From Blattamonas nauphoetae (taxonomy: Eukaryota > Preaxostyla > Oxymonadida): a stretch of DNA of 64,000 nucleotides. How positions within the stretch are numbered: the first letter of the stretch is position 1; the number at the start of each line of letters is the position of its first letter. The DNA lies in the NCBI GenBank assembly GCA_033064195.1, contig JARBJD010000301.1, forward strand, positions 25,695-89,694, in the 5' to 3' direction. The translations under genes and the position numbers were made by a program. The notes beneath the pieces were generated by a model. That model was not told where the DNA came from. It saw nothing but the letters and a program-made list of their open reading frames with translations, and searched no databases. Shown in pieces: positions 21,301 to 32,000 of this stretch.

Positions 21301-23069
21301 ATGAAATTGGTGATAGTTCCCCGACCAAGCCGGACTTGTTCATCAAGTCGGACAAAGGGTAGGTATGTCAAGGATACCTCCTTATTTGACTGTAAAGTTG
21401 ATTGATAATCGCTTTACGGCTTCAACAAAGAGTTTGAGAACGATCAGACCATTCATTGTATTTGTTCACTTCCCTCATCCATTTTTGCTATTCTCACACA
21501 ATAGCCAATCGAGCAAAGAGGTGAAGTGATTAAATAACATTTGGAACTATTTAGATGTATGTTCAGTTCATCCCCCCATCGAGGATGAGAATGGATCCAT
21601 CGAAGAAGAAGTTGACGACGGAGAGTTTTGTGGGTGCCAATTGATTGTTTTCAGCCTCTCGCAACCAATTGAAGCGGATTCAGACGACTTGTATCATTTT
21701 TGCTTGGAATGGAGAATGTGAATGAGATTCTGTTTGCCTCATCTCGGATCTACTGTGAAAAAAGTGAGGAAACCTTAAAATTGCAATCATAAGGCAGTTT
21801 GAGGAACACACCATCATTCCAAGATCCAAGTAGTTGGGATGAATGCCATTGGAGATCTTGTTGAGCATGCCATTCCGGAAGTGAACAGATTCCATCTTAT
21901 TGAGAGGAATGAGAGATACAAACATCCAAAGACCTTTATCCTGCAGAAAGGTCGTCGGATGCGTGATTCTTGCGGGTCGGAGAAGACCTTCGTAGAATGA
22001 AAACAAGAACATTTTCAACCTCAAAATTGGTCTGTCAAGGTGCACATTATGAATATAGCGTGGAGACACATCACTAACATCAATGCTGATGTGAGTTTAG
22101 ACCTCCGAGAACTGTGATGCATGTCCATTCAGGTTCGGATTTGAAAAAGCACCCATTGATCGTGTCTTTCTTCTCAGAAATACCAATTTTTACTCAACAC
22201 TCGCATATCGAAATGAAGAAATTATCATGCAACTAGAAAGTATTGTTGTCCTACCTGATGAACAAGTCCGGCCTAATCGGAGGACTATGAGGAAGGGTTT
22301 GTTGGACCGTGTGGTGTTTGCTGTGTCATGCTCGTCGTTCTTGGATGACTACGAGAAAGGGGTTGCTGTGATTGGGATTCTTCTCGACACAATCCGACGA
22401 GACAATTTGAAGCAGAGAACAACTTGTCACAGAATCCAGAAAGAAGGTCGAAGAGGAACGAAAGGACGAAGAGTTCCGAGGGCGAACACTGATGTCGGAA
22501 GCAAACCGACGAGCACAGGAACGCTCAGAAGCAGTGCGAAAGCGGAAGAAGACGATTCGACAGTTGGAAGACTGGAAGTGGTCGGGAAGACAGAGGAGAT
22601 GGGGCTGGTGAGCTCGTATGGAGTCGAGGCAGTCGGATCGGTGGGATCGGGGCAGCGTGTTGTGAGCTCGCACGAGGAGCGGCGGACTGGCCGATCGAGC
22701 AACGGAGAAGAGCCGTTCAGCGAGGAGCCGAAGTTGACAGTGAAGATTGCTCGGCAGATGAGAGCGGAGATGGACGAGGCAGTTGCAATTAGACAGCGGA
22801 AGTTGGAGATGATGAGGATCATGCAGTGGAAAGTGGGAGACCCGCTTCCGTTTGAGCTGATGACGGAACGGGATAAGAAGGAGTCGATTCGGAAGAAGGC
22901 GGAAGCGGAGGAGAGGGCTCGGAAGCTGGAGATGTCGGCGCTGTTGGAGAGCACTGGTCCGCTTGCGTCGCCTCCGACGGGGAGTCATGGTGAGGTTCAA
23001 AGTTCAGCGGGAGGAGAGGGACAGACAGGGGAAGGGAGTCGGGAAGAGACCGAAGAGTCATCGGCTTGA
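18334..23069 (+). CDS. helical-repeat family, subtype C, copy C1 (about 1,200 aa), interrupted by a 974-bp element
   Basis: A tentative start is ATG 18334, followed by an intron ending at 18408. A supported intron is 18956-18990 (35 nt), joining EKDATQT to TDHSILQSRCLRA. The protein has a Ser/Thr/Pro-rich section with a 31-residue repeat (INPFTNLPIYLP twice), then long helical sequence (for example FEISYFFPKFDD, LFYLACNFVGAILLDKA). Two more introns lie near 20577-20680 and 21120-21225. The exon ...EFFLRLVSVTSDDVRMKLV is broken at 21313 by the element and resumes at 22291 as RKGLLDRVVFAVS, exactly in frame. A Glu/Lys/Arg-rich C-terminal region follows, with unresolved exon borders, to TGA 23069. 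It is HEAT/ARM-like; function unknown. Confidence 0.6.
19153..19342. repeat. two tandem copies of a 93-bp coding repeat
   Basis: The block beginning gccatcaatcccttcacc recurs 93 bases later with few changes. It encodes INPFTNLPIYLPxSIDPRxS twice within the Ser/Pro-rich part of the C1 gene. Confidence 0.85.
21311..21313. repeat. 3-bp target-site duplication TGA (left)
   Basis: Repeated at 22288-22290. The coding frame across the junction supports one TGA in the original gene. Confidence 0.75.
21314..22287. mobile_element. 974-bp TIR element, copy 1 (3-bp TSD)
   Basis: It begins TAGTTCCCCGACCAAGCCGG and ends with the reverse complement of TAGTCCTCCGATTAGGCCGG; the inverted similarity continues through ACTTGTTCATCA (about 34 bp). 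It is the same length as 38659-39632, and every line I compared is identical, including a 129-codon frame on the minus strand (22069-21680) whose product I do not recognise. The 3-bp TNA-type duplication fits PIF/Harbinger- or CACTA-like elements. No transposase with recognisable motifs is present. It interrupts a coding exon of C1. Confidence 0.9.
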
Positions 23070-23308
23070 TTGGGGTGAGTGTCTTTCTGTTTTTGTTTTT
23101 GTTTGAGGGTGGGAGTGAAGGAAAGGGTGATGGTGTTGATTGTCGGTCAATCGTTTTCAATCTCATTTCTTCAGTTTTGATTCATGATGACTTGACAAAC
23201 AAAAGGGGGTGTTGATGAAGTGGAGTGATTATCGAGAAGACGAGCCATTCGATCCCAATCGATTGCACAGCCACAACGATATATCTGTTTCTCCTCCACT
23301 CCAGTCTC

Positions 23309-24237
23309 TCATCGTTCCCTTGTCCCTTGACGCATTTTCCCATCATCAGGACTCCAAAGTGTTGCGGAATCATTGAATTGTCTCAGATGCTTGGAAATAT
23401 GATACTCGAGGGAGTGGTGGACGAGAATGTCGGTGACAGATTGTGGAAGTGAAGACGAGCGAAGATATTGGATTGTGGGAGGATGATGGACAGCTATTTC
23501 GAACAGATGAATGTCGATATGGGAATGGATAAGGCATCTTGAGAACAACGGAGTTTGGTTTGTGAGATGTAAGAGATGTTCCAAATATTGGCTGGATGGA
23601 ACGATCACATTGTTCAAAATTGTTGCTCGAATGTCATCGTACGATTCCTTCACATCGCAATCGTTGAGTTTGTCCATCCAATACGGGATTCCACATTTCA
23701 TGGCTTCGTCCAAAAATGAAACCATTGAAAGATGAAATTTTGCGTTCCCTTCAACAGGACGAGTGTGCAGTTGGAGTAAATGCATCAGTTGACCGATCCG
23801 ACTTTCCTTGATGAACGAATACCTGACGTCGAATGGTGAAGCGATGAACCATTTTCGGAGAAGCGAGAATCCTGCTTTTGCTATATTCCAGCATGGACAC
23901 CCCAAAATGATAAACATACGATCCACAAAAATTTGGTTTTTGTCATCGTCGTGTGGAAATAGACACGAAGGGAGTTGTGATGTGTCAGAGCTGGAATGGC
24001 TCAGCAGACCCAACAATTTGACGACTTTAAATTGCTGCTCATCGTCAAAAACATAGCCCTCTTCAAGCATTTGGACCAGAGAATTGAAGATCTGTGGATA
24101 TTGTTCATAACTCTTGGGGTACTTTCTATTCCAATCCAAGAAAGGAGTGGAAGCTGCATATTCAAGAAGCAACATTTAATCAAAAGGTGAGACGAACCTT
24201 CAGGAGGATGATTTGTTGTGGACTGTGAAGAGTCCAT
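23309..24237 (-). CDS. helical-repeat family, subtype B, copy B3 (shortened C-terminus)
   Basis: Exon 1 is 24237-24198 (MDSSQSTTNHPPE) and the intron 24197-24155/4 (GTTCG...TGCAG). Exon 2, from 24153, reads ASTPFLDWNRKYPKS and is open to 23309. It contains VRYSFIKESRIGQLMHLLQ, VIVPSSQYLEHLLHL and IAVHHPPTIQYLRSSSLPQS, aligning along its length with B2 and B4. The usual L-SEG-ED C-terminal motif is missing; the last 20 residues are unrelated, so the 3' end has been replaced or frame-shifted. Ser/Asp replaces Gly at position 2, so unlike B2 and B4 it lacks the myristoylation signal. Confidence 0.65.
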
Positions 24238-24426
24238 CGTGTTCAAGATGTGATCAAACCACTTCATGAGATTTCTCAGGTGGAATGACGATTGAACAAA
24301 CAATATTCATTCTGTGGGATTCAATATGACGAGAAAAAGCTGAAGTGAAACAAAATTCCGTCCAGAGAGGCAGCAATCACGTGACGGAGAGGCAGAAGAG
24401 GGATAATCCCGAGCGTGGCAGATCTG

Positions 24427-25521
24427 TCAGTAATCACGTTCTGGAATGTTCGCTCCGTAAATGATGAGCAAGCCAGTTGAAAGTCCGATAGTTCTCATTC
24501 GATATTTCCCATAATCTGTGGCAATAGCTCGTTGTTCGAGTGCGTCTTCATATCCGTCACTTCTCAGTGAACGATGAAGTATTGCCCGTAATGGGCGAGT
24601 CCGGGCACCTATATCGACCCATTCATGCTCATTATAAACCATTCCGTCGAAATATAGCGAGATCGAGACATCATTTTCGATGAATGTCAGCGAACTTGAG
24701 AAAGCGAGAAAGATCGGCAGATTCAGGACAAAATCCAAGGTTGGTCGATGATCAGGACAGATCATGAGTAGACGAGTAAGAAGATACACGAATCTTTTCG
24801 AGAGCTTTCGATCAACGATCGAAAAGCGGTTCGTGAATAGCCAACGAAGATAGTTCTCTGATGGGACAAGAGCTTGATTTAACACTGTCGTACGAAGAGG
24901 TTGTTGTTCTTGACGTTCATTCAGGTTGAGACGGGTCAATTCAATCAGCATGGCTGGGCGGATAGATCCATTGATGATACCGATTAGAGCATTTTGGATG
25001 TCGTCCGTATCTATCAATGAGAAAGACAATGGACGGAGAATTGGCAGGAGTCGAGGAATAAGATTGGTCTTCACGAGCAAAAGACATTTTTGGACGGGAC
25101 AAACCAAAATGAGTTCACTCAACAGCTCCAGTGCTGAGAGACTGACAACACCGCTGGGCGATGAAATGAGGATAAGAATTGATTCGACGAAGGCGAGCAT
25201 CGTTGGGTCTGATGAGGATGGGCCGATTTGAAGAATTACGTGTTCTTCAGTTCTACTGTTGAGGTAGCTTAAATGGTGGAATAGATTCGCTGCTTTTCGC
25301 TCCATGTAAGAATCAAACACAATGCCGTTCTTTGTCATCATAACTAGTGATCGATAAATCGTTAATGTGTGATGGATTGATATAGGAAGGATTCCATTCC
25401 AATTCCGGAAGGTTGAGGCAGACTCTGAGAATAATACAGATGCATTGGAGATATGCGATGGAGACTGATCAGACAAGCGTGTAATGGTGGATTGACAATT
25501 ACGCAAGAAAGGGGAGATCAT
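24427..25521 (-). CDS. helical-repeat family, divergent copy D1, apparently intact
   Basis: A single open frame of 364 codons ends in TGA. Landmarks line up with subtype A: AFVESILILISSPSGVVSLSALELL, IPRLLPILRPLSFSL, LNQALVPSENYLRWLFTNR, HRPTLDFVLNLPIFLAFSSSL and LRSDGYEDALEQ. It is about as long as the intact subtype A copy at 50519 but diverged through most of its length. Helical repeats are likely. No enzyme motif, signal peptide or membrane segment is visible. Confidence 0.7.
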   Translation of the reverse strand: MISPFLRNCQSTITRLSDQSPSHISNASVLFSESASTFRNWNGILPISIHHTLTIYRSLVMMTKNGIVFDSYMERKAANLFHHLSYLNSRTEEHVILQIGPSSSDPTMLAFVESILILISSPSGVVSLSALELLSELILVCPVQKCLLLVKTNLIPRLLPILRPLSFSLIDTDDIQNALIGIINGSIRPAMLIELTRLNLNERQEQQPLRTTVLNQALVPSENYLRWLFTNRFSIVDRKLSKRFVYLLTRLLMICPDHRPTLDFVLNLPIFLAFSSSLTFIENDVSISLYFDGMVYNEHEWVDIGARTRPLRAILHRSLRSDGYEDALEQRAIATDYGKYRMRTIGLSTGLLIIYGANIPERDY

Positions 25522-25706
25522 AAAAAACTTTTATGGGAAGCTTTCAAATTCAGAATGGTGTCCTTATTTCACCTCCGTTTTACCCTGAAAGCGGAAACTG
25601 TTCCTGTTCAGATTGATTTTGAAAGAAGCGTAAACAGATACACAAGTCTGTTTCACAATCATCCAATTCATCACTCACCGAGATTTCTGGATTGTGGGCC
25701 CGATCT

Positions 25707-26773
25707 CTAAGATGGACAATTCAATCCAAATCGTTCTCCCAACTGCAGCGAATCCCTTCTGAAAGTGTGATGCCAAAACTTGCTTGGATCGACCATCAGT
25801 TTCTGTTCGATTCTATCCTCGAGTCCTTCACTTCGCAGCATCACCATGAGATACTTGATTCGTTCACTCACTTCTTTTCTTGTACCTCTCTTTGGTTTGA
25901 GAATGAGCGAGAATTTGATGAAGTTACTAGAAACAGCTGCATCATCCCAGAGTTCAGATAGATATTTCGTAAAACCTTGTGGGATTGACGAAGAATGAAG
26001 ATACCGCATTGTGGGGGATGATGGACAGCGATGTTGAACAGATGAAAGATTGTCTCGCACACAGATTCAATACGACTTGGTGATTGGCTTCGGATGATGT
26101 GACGCAAGATGTGGTCCATATATAGGCTGGACGGAACAAGCACATCGTCAAAAAACGTGTGTCGAATGACATCTTCCGATTCCTCCACCCCAAAGTACGT
26201 GAAGACGAACATTCCAAACTGTGTTCCAAATTTGATGGAGCAAGCTAAAAGGCGGATCAGAGAATCGTGGAAGTCTTCGTTCTCTTCAAAAGGACGAGTA
26301 TGGGGTTGGAGGAGAATCATCAGATGAGTGAACCGACTTTCTTTGATGAATTGATACGTGACATCTGACGGAGAGTTGAGAAACCATTCTGTGAGAAGTA
26401 AGAATGCTGCTTTGACAACAATCCAGGATGTACATGTCAATATTATCCATATATGATTTACAAAAGCTTTGTAATTGTCTGCACTACTTGGAAATAGACG
26501 ATCAGAGAGTTTCGTGGTAGATTCGAGTGGATTATCGCGCATGAAGTTCAACAACTTCACTGCTTTCAATTGCTGCTCCTCATCAAACATGGAGCCTTCC
26601 TCCAACATTGTAACAAGTGAGAGGAAGATTGGCGCGAATGCACGATGAGATTTGGGATGGTCACCATTCCATTTCAAGAAGGGTGGAGAAACTGGTTTAC
26701 AAAGACAAAAATGAAACAGAAGTTGAGACGTACCTTCAGTGAGACGGTTTAAGTTTGATTGGGAAGAGCCCAT
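25707..26773 (-). pseudogene. helical-repeat family, subtype B, copy B4 (one frame break)
   Basis: Exon 1 encodes MGSSQSNLNRLTE. A GT...AG intron (about 26732-26690) leads into VSPPFLKWNGDHPKSH. The frame is open to IAVHHPP near 26012, where it shifts by one base; the family phrase then continues as TMRYLHSSSIPQGFTKYL to LRSEGLEDRIEQKLM and the stop at 25707. Everything else is preserved, so this is either a very young lesion or a base-call error. The N-terminus MGSSQS fits N-myristoylation. Confidence 0.65.
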
Positions 26774-26933
26774 TCAGTGAAGCCGTAGTGTCTCAAATTT
26801 ATGTATGGGCATGATCTGACTCATATGAATGTCCATCCATCGAGAAATACACACAGAATTCGGTCCAAACGGATGAAATGACCAAAACAAGAAAAACAAT
26901 TAGAATCTGAAAAGAACACAGTGATGGAGATCC

Positions 26934-27056
26934 TCACAACACATCCACGAAGTACGGCAAGCCCTGTCCGAGCTCCCAAATGGCAGGATCGCATCCAATC
27001 GATTCAGTGCTCTCTTTTCTCTTTGTGATTGAGTGTATGGTCGGGTAGTACATCAG
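26934..27056 (-). pseudogene. possible last exon of an unidentified gene
   Basis: A splice-acceptor-like ctttccacag is followed by an open stretch encoding MYYPTIHSITKRKESTES and CDPAIWELGQGLPYFVDVL, then TGA. It reads like genuine protein, but I find no partner exon nearby. The rest of 26774-27188 shows nothing. Confidence 0.3.
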
Positions 27057-27188
27057 CTGTGGAAAGAGAAAAAAAAGGAAGAACGAGAAGAATTCATGGA
27101 GTGAAATGTCGTTTGGTTAACACAAAGGAGGGAAATGTTGAGAAAGAAAGAAGTCGTCTCTGAAGTTGGTGAGTTGCGATCTGACTGT

Positions 27189-28230
27189 TCACAGACATCT
27201 CACGTTTGATCCAAGCAATTGTGAAAGCAAATGACAATCTCGAACGTGATAGTGGTTCGGATAGCTGATCCATATTGTCTTCATCAACAGTTCGAGTGTG
27301 TCCTCGAATCCTTCCGAATGCAGAGTTTGCATTGTCCGTTTTGCAGATTGGATCACTTCTGCGCCTTCTTTCTTCCATTCAATGAGAGAATCGTAAATTC
27401 GTCTGATTGGAGACGAGACTCTTGACCAGTCTTGGATAAAAGGGAGACAACTTGAGAATGCCATCACAATTGGATATACGCGGACAAATGTAAATGTTGG
27501 GCGATGAAACGGGCCGATTTCAATGAATGCACACAAAAGATTGATGAAGGCGTGCACCAAGTCTTCATTGAGGATGTACCGATTCGAGATCAGGAATGTC
27601 ACAAATTGACTGGATGGCAGAACGACCTTCTGAAAGATTATTTCCCGATGGTTGTATTTGTCGGCTGCTGTAGTGATGCCAAGAGGCTTGAAATGAAACG
27701 GATCCGCGAGGCAGATTGATGAGAAGAGAATGATGGTCAGATTCTCGTATTGAGCTTGATTATCCGACATTGGGAGCGTATGTGGTCGAAGGATCGCAAA
27801 TATCCTGGAAATCACATCAGTTTCCACGATACTCATCATTTGCCTTGAAATCAATAACTCGATTGTGGAAGCAGAGAATGACAGAGCTGCAGAAACAATT
27901 TTTGAGTATGGAGACGCCAACAAAATGCAAATACTGTCAGCGAATCCAGAGACGGAACCGTCTGAAGATGGAACAAACTTGGTGATGATTTCATGAACAT
28001 ATTCCATATTCATGGTGATGTGTGGCTCAATCATTTTCAGAAATCCGACGGCCTTGTCTTGAAGGGTATTGTCAAATGTGTAGTCGTTCTTAACAAGGGC
28101 GACAAGAGAACGGTAACGTGGTGAGTTGTCCTCATTGGAATTTCAGAAAGTTTCGTCCAACATGGCAACAGTTCCAGATGAATCAAGTGATTCATTCAAA
28201 CTGTCATGATTGGTTTCTTTCAACGCAATG
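27189..28230 (-). pseudogene. helical-repeat family, subtype A, copy A1 (in-frame TGA, no start)
   Basis: The sequence aligns from DKTIALKETNHDS (about 28230) to the end LLSQLLGSNVRCL at 27189. It keeps all subtype A landmarks (FVPSSDGSVSGFADSI, REIIFQKVVLPSSQFVTFLISNR, IGPFHRPTF, LHSEGFEDTLE). There is an in-frame TGA at about 28143-28145 where intact copies have the FDxNxxFSFED region, and no ATG at the expected start. Sequence downstream of the TGA remains uninterrupted for 300 codons, so loss is recent. Confidence 0.65.
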
Positions 28231-28458
28231 GTTTTGTCTTCCAATGAATGAGGTAGCGAGATATCAGACGTGGTGATCGATTGAGATGATTTGTTCCCCA
28301 TTTATTTTGCATAGAAAGATCAGCCCATTGATATTTCTGCTTCACTAAACATCTCCGTTTCCACTTAATTCGAGGAGTGTACAGCTGCTCTGGTTGTAGG
28401 AGTGAACAATCACAATACAATAACCGTTTAAAGTCAATTAGGATGAACAAGACAGATC

Positions 28459-28466
28459 GGGAAAGC
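28459..28466. repeat. 8-bp target-site duplication GGGAAAGC (left)
   Basis: Repeated at 29044-29051. Confidence 0.85.
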
Positions 28467-29043
28467 GGCATGGGTCCAGTGTGTCTGGCGAAGTCCATTG
28501 TGTCTGGCGGTGGTCCAATAAGTCTGGCGGTGGTCCAGTGTGTGTGGTGGTGATATGTCCCCAATATTCGATCATCTGAGGATTGGAACATACAAAATCG
28601 ATCTATTTCCTTCTTGTCATCTCTTTTCCCTAAAATAGCGAGAGGTGAAACAGTCAATGGAGGATAAGCTATTCAAAAAAGTGAGGCTCTTATCAGAAAT
28701 CCTGGATACCTATCACTTCACAGGACATGAAGGTTCTCTATTTTTTGAAAATAGTCAGTTTTGCACAATATTTCGTCAAAAACACATAATTTTACAAAAA
28801 ATACATCCATAGAGTGAAAAAAGTGCTTTTTATTTTGATCAACCTTGATCGGATGAATGGAAACTTTTCATGCCTTTTTTTCGGTTTTGTCACTTCTACA
28901 CCTTCTCTGGGGATCTCATCATGACCACAGATGAACACGATATTGTGACACCTTCCATATTTCTTCAGAAATCCACCGCCAGACACATTGAACCCGTTGA
29001 GCCAGACACATTTCAAAACCACCAGACACAATGAACCCATGCC
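28467..29043. mobile_element. 577-bp MITE-like element with arrayed-repeat termini
   Basis: The ends are GGCATGGGTCCAGTGTGTCT and, in reverse complement, GGCATGGGTTCATTGTGTCT. The left terminus holds four direct units of about 20 bp (GTCCANTGTGTCTGGCGGTG type, 28473-28552), the right about three. It is flanked by GGGAAAGC on both sides and has no coding content. The layout matches 14551-15465 with a different unit sequence. It sits between copies A1 and A2, apparently not in an exon. Confidence 0.85.
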
Positions 29044-29051
29044 GGGAAAGC
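29044..29051. repeat. 8-bp target-site duplication GGGAAAGC (right)
   Basis: Matches 28459-28466. Confidence 0.85.
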
Positions 29052-29085
29052 TATGATCACAACAAAAGAGATTGGAGATTACATT

Positions 29086-32000
29086 TTAGTGTTTCGGGAT
29101 ATAAACATTCGATCCCAGCAATTTTGACATTGAAAATGCATCTTCAACAATCTCGCCACCATAAACTATCACACGGTTGTTCATCAGTATCTGTTCGAGA
29201 GTGTCATCGAAGCCTTCTGAAACCAGAGCTTGGATCATCCGTTTCACATATTGTTCCGCTTCGTCACCGGAATACTTCCACTCTTTCAGCAAGGAATGCA
29301 GTTCATCGAGTGTGGACCGATTTTGACAATGATCTTCGATTAGCGAGAGGCCGCTTGAGAATGCCAAAGAAATCGTAGAGGCAATGACAAGATTAAAAGT
29401 TGGGAGATGAAATGGACCTATTCGAAGGAGTGTGCACAAGAAAGTTATGAACGAGTGTAGCAAGTCTTCACTGAGGACGAGCCGTTTTGAGATCAGAAAG
29501 TTCAAAAATGGAGACGATGGCAGAACGACTTTCTGAAAGATCATTTCGCGATAGGGGAATGCGTCTGTGGCAGAAATGCCCAAACATCTGAAGAGATTTA
29601 ATCGAAATGCGATGGTGATGAGGGAGTTGATGGCGGTTAAGTATAGGCGCAGATCCGATTTTCGCTACGCGCAGATCCATTTTTTTGGATACGCGCAGAT
29701 CCAAATGGATACACGCAGATCCAAAAGGATCGTTGATTAATTATTGCTAACCAGATCCAATTCATGTTTTTTTGCTGGAATTGCTCACAATTCATTCATA
29801 CTCTTCCAAACTTTTCGTAAATCTGAATTGTATCAAGTCATAAAAAGAGAATGTTGATCAAACCATCAGACCTATTTCGATTGAGGTTTGCCCCCCTTAG
29901 TATGACTCGATATTGGGAAGTTAGGCTTTCCATTTCTCACACCGACAGTTTTCTTCCTCTTCCTGCACGTGGGTTACGTCTCAGGCCGTTCCGTGTCTCA
30001 TCCTGATTACTATCCTTTTCCTCTTCAACATCAGCTCTGCTTCTGAAAATATTCACAACGATCAACGCTCTTCTCTTCCCTTCTACCGCTTTCGCATCAT
30101 CAACACACATTTCTTCATCCAAATCGTCATCATCTCTCGAATGAAGAAACGACGATTTTTCTTGCTCTCGCTGGCATCAATTGCTGTATATTATTGTTCC
30201 TCGCATTAAATTTCACATATTTTTTCGATATCTCTCTCCATACAACAGTCAAATTCTGTATATCCATCACAACCACCACGATCTTCATGAGAATCCAATT
30301 TAGCGTTTAATGGGTGATATCCGTCTGAAATGATCAACAAGTGATCCAGCTAACCAGTATCTTAGTATCATTCTGACAGCTTCCCCGATACATCGCGATC
30401 GTGCTAGTTCTCATGACACTCGTCAAGATTTCGTTCTGATATTGGCGTTTGGTTCCTCATTTCCGTGAAAATGAAACACCAGCATCATCTGCTCCAATTA
30501 GTATCACGTTGCTCACTCATAAATCAAAAACTGCGGAAGAAATGATGATCCTCCCTCCATCATCGTTCCGTGCTCTCCATCCGGTGTATACCCGCCTATT
30601 GTCATAAATCCGACGACCATCCCAATTAGTGGAGATAACTAGCTAAATGAACAATCCCCTTCATCGTCAGAGGAACAAGAGAATTCAAACTCTCTCTTTC
30701 TCACTCCGCGAGTCTCACCGCCTCAACAACTCGCTCCAATCATCATTCCACTCACTTCAAACACCCCACATCTTGCTCCTGTCCTGGCATCGTCATCTTC
30801 GCAACCAGCCGCGCCAAAATACCTGTAGGAGCAGATGGGTCCCAAATTACCAAAACACACCAGTCCAAACCAAATGATGGAGGCGATCAGGTTCATGACC
30901 TAAAAAAAAGCTGGGGAAGACGAAGGAGGAGCCTGTGTCATCCCCATCCACGTCAGAGGAAACACGATCACTCCTGTCCATACTTCGGAGCTCGTCGACG
31001 AGCTCATCAACCCTCCGATGACCCAGACCAGTCGCGGAAGGTCGATGGAGGCAGTCGTCGCCCCCTCCGCGAAGGATCTGTCGTCTGGGCAGGTGAAGGT
31101 GCTGAAGCGGAAGGCGATGGCAAAGACCAACCTTGTTCAGCCATCGAACAGAAAGAGGTTCGCGCTCAACTCAACCCCAACGAAATCTCGCTCATCTCAA
31201 TCGGGACAATGCACAGAACTTCACCATCGCAGCTGACATCATCCCCATCTCACTCGAACTCCCTGTCAACGAAGTCTTCCTCTCCTTCTCTTCCTCCAAC
31301 ATCAGTCGCTGTGTGGGCGAAACATTCAACATCACCAATCCTGGAAACCACCCAGCCAACTTCCACTGGGAAATGGACCAGACTGCTCTCCTCGGCAACT
31401 CCTCCACAGAAGCGCGAGTGGTGCAGCTCCCGCCAGCCAGCGTCATCATGCACGGCTCGTACATCAAAGAGGGCGAGGGCATCCAGACAGACTTTCTGGT
31501 CCATGTTCCTCTCGAGACCATCCTCGCCGAGCAGACGACCATCCCACTTCAAGCCGCCTGACATTCAGTCGAGAACCTCCGCATCATCGGCGAGGTTTCT
31601 GAGGGCAGAGCGGAATTTGTAGAGAAGCAGATCGAGTCGAATGTCTGCTTCTTTGTCGAGAAGACAGATCCCTCCCTCTCTGTCGTTCCTCTCACAGGAC
31701 CCATCCCGATCGGAGGGCAGATTCTCCTCGCTGTCACCATCAACTCGTCTAGCAGAGCGTCTCCGTTGTTGCTGAAGCGCTCGAGCCAAACGTGGAGATT
31801 GGAGAGCCGCGATCAGGCCAATTCTGAAACCTCTCGAACAGTTCAATCCACCACTCCATTCTTTTGAATCTGTATGATCCAATAGAAGCCGCTATACTGT
31901 CAACTTGTTCGCCGCCAATGCCGAAGGCAAAAACACTCCGTAACACTTGTTCTTTGTCACTGTATTCGGGAATATTAGCATTATCATGGATCACAACCAG

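Noticed and set aside
21314-22287. The 974-bp element as an introner (spliced transposon)
   Set aside because: The nearest GT and AG (gGTGATAG ... CTATGAG) would remove five host bases and shift the frame, so simple splicing does not restore the protein.
28467-29043. A 145-codon minus-strand ORF spanning the left end of the MITE (28220-28657)
   Set aside because: It reads straight through the transposon terminus and its tandem units and has no similarity to the neighbouring genes.
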